Below are positions 6,057 through 6,095 of a stretch of 6,095 nucleotides of DNA, one piece after another. Position 1 is the first letter of the stretch, and every line of letters starts with the position of its first letter. Source of the stretch: DAISKN01 sp963716925 (GTDB taxonomy: Bacteria > Acidobacteriota > Vicinamibacteria > Marinacidobacterales > SMYC01); NCBI GenBank assembly GCA_963716925.1, contig CAVQUX010000034.1:1-6095 (forward strand), read 5' to 3'. A model generated the notes under the pieces. That model did no database searches, was not told the DNA's origin, and was given only the letters and a program-made list of their open reading frames with translations. A program made the position numbers and the translations under genes.

Positions 6057-6095
6057 AATCCTCGGCGAGCCCGGCGCGCCTTCCTTCGTCTGTCT

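Noticed and set aside
6057..6095. Terminator after the DUF4139 gene (GGCGCGCC followed by pyrimidine-rich sequence)
   Set aside because: Only a 4-bp stem can be drawn and the T residues are interrupted by C and G; the window ends before more can be seen.

Overview
This is a GC-rich bacterial window in which every supportable gene lies on the + strand. No RNA gene, insertion sequence, CRISPR array or phage gene is visible. The lineage cannot be fixed. A large S9 peptidase, a DUF4139 envelope protein, and a carboxypeptidase-regulatory-like domain followed by the motif ETVTVTGE together suggest Acidobacteriota or a related environmental, possibly metagenome-assembled, genome. This is an inference from style, not a marker gene.

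Region 1 (2-2086) looks like one transcription unit of three genes. It holds the C-terminal catalytic domain of an S9-family serine peptidase (cut by the left edge of the window), a DUF1445/D-glutamate-cyclase-like protein whose ATG overlaps the peptidase stop (ATGA), and a thioredoxin-fold (TlpA/redoxin-type) protein starting 12 nt after the second stop. The first two could act in peptide and D-glutamate/pyroglutamate breakdown, but that is inference from neighbourhood.

Region 2 (2087-2344) is a 258-nt spacer with only a doubtful 53-codon ORF and a Shine-Dalgarno sequence for the next gene. Region 3 (2345-3523) encodes a 392-aa, probably exported protein that I do not recognise. It contains two similar alpha/beta segments that may be a duplication.

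Region 4 (3524-3715) is a 192-nt spacer with a perfect 18-bp palindrome 46 nt upstream of the next start codon. Region 5 (3716-6056) is one large gene for an exported DUF4139-family protein, reconstructed at about 780 aa. A carboxypeptidase-regulatory-like domain is inserted in its middle and it ends in a long charged helical tail. In this sequence the gene is split into three reading frames by two apparent one-base deletions.

Three single-base frame breaks occur in about 6 kb: one in the peptidase and two in the DUF4139 gene. In each case good protein similarity and codon use continue immediately in the new frame. That pattern fits uncorrected sequencing or assembly indels better than old pseudogenes, but the sequence alone cannot decide. 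No strikingly new system is evident. The best leads are the unrecognised exported protein, the palindrome, and the peptidase/D-glutamate-cyclase coupling.
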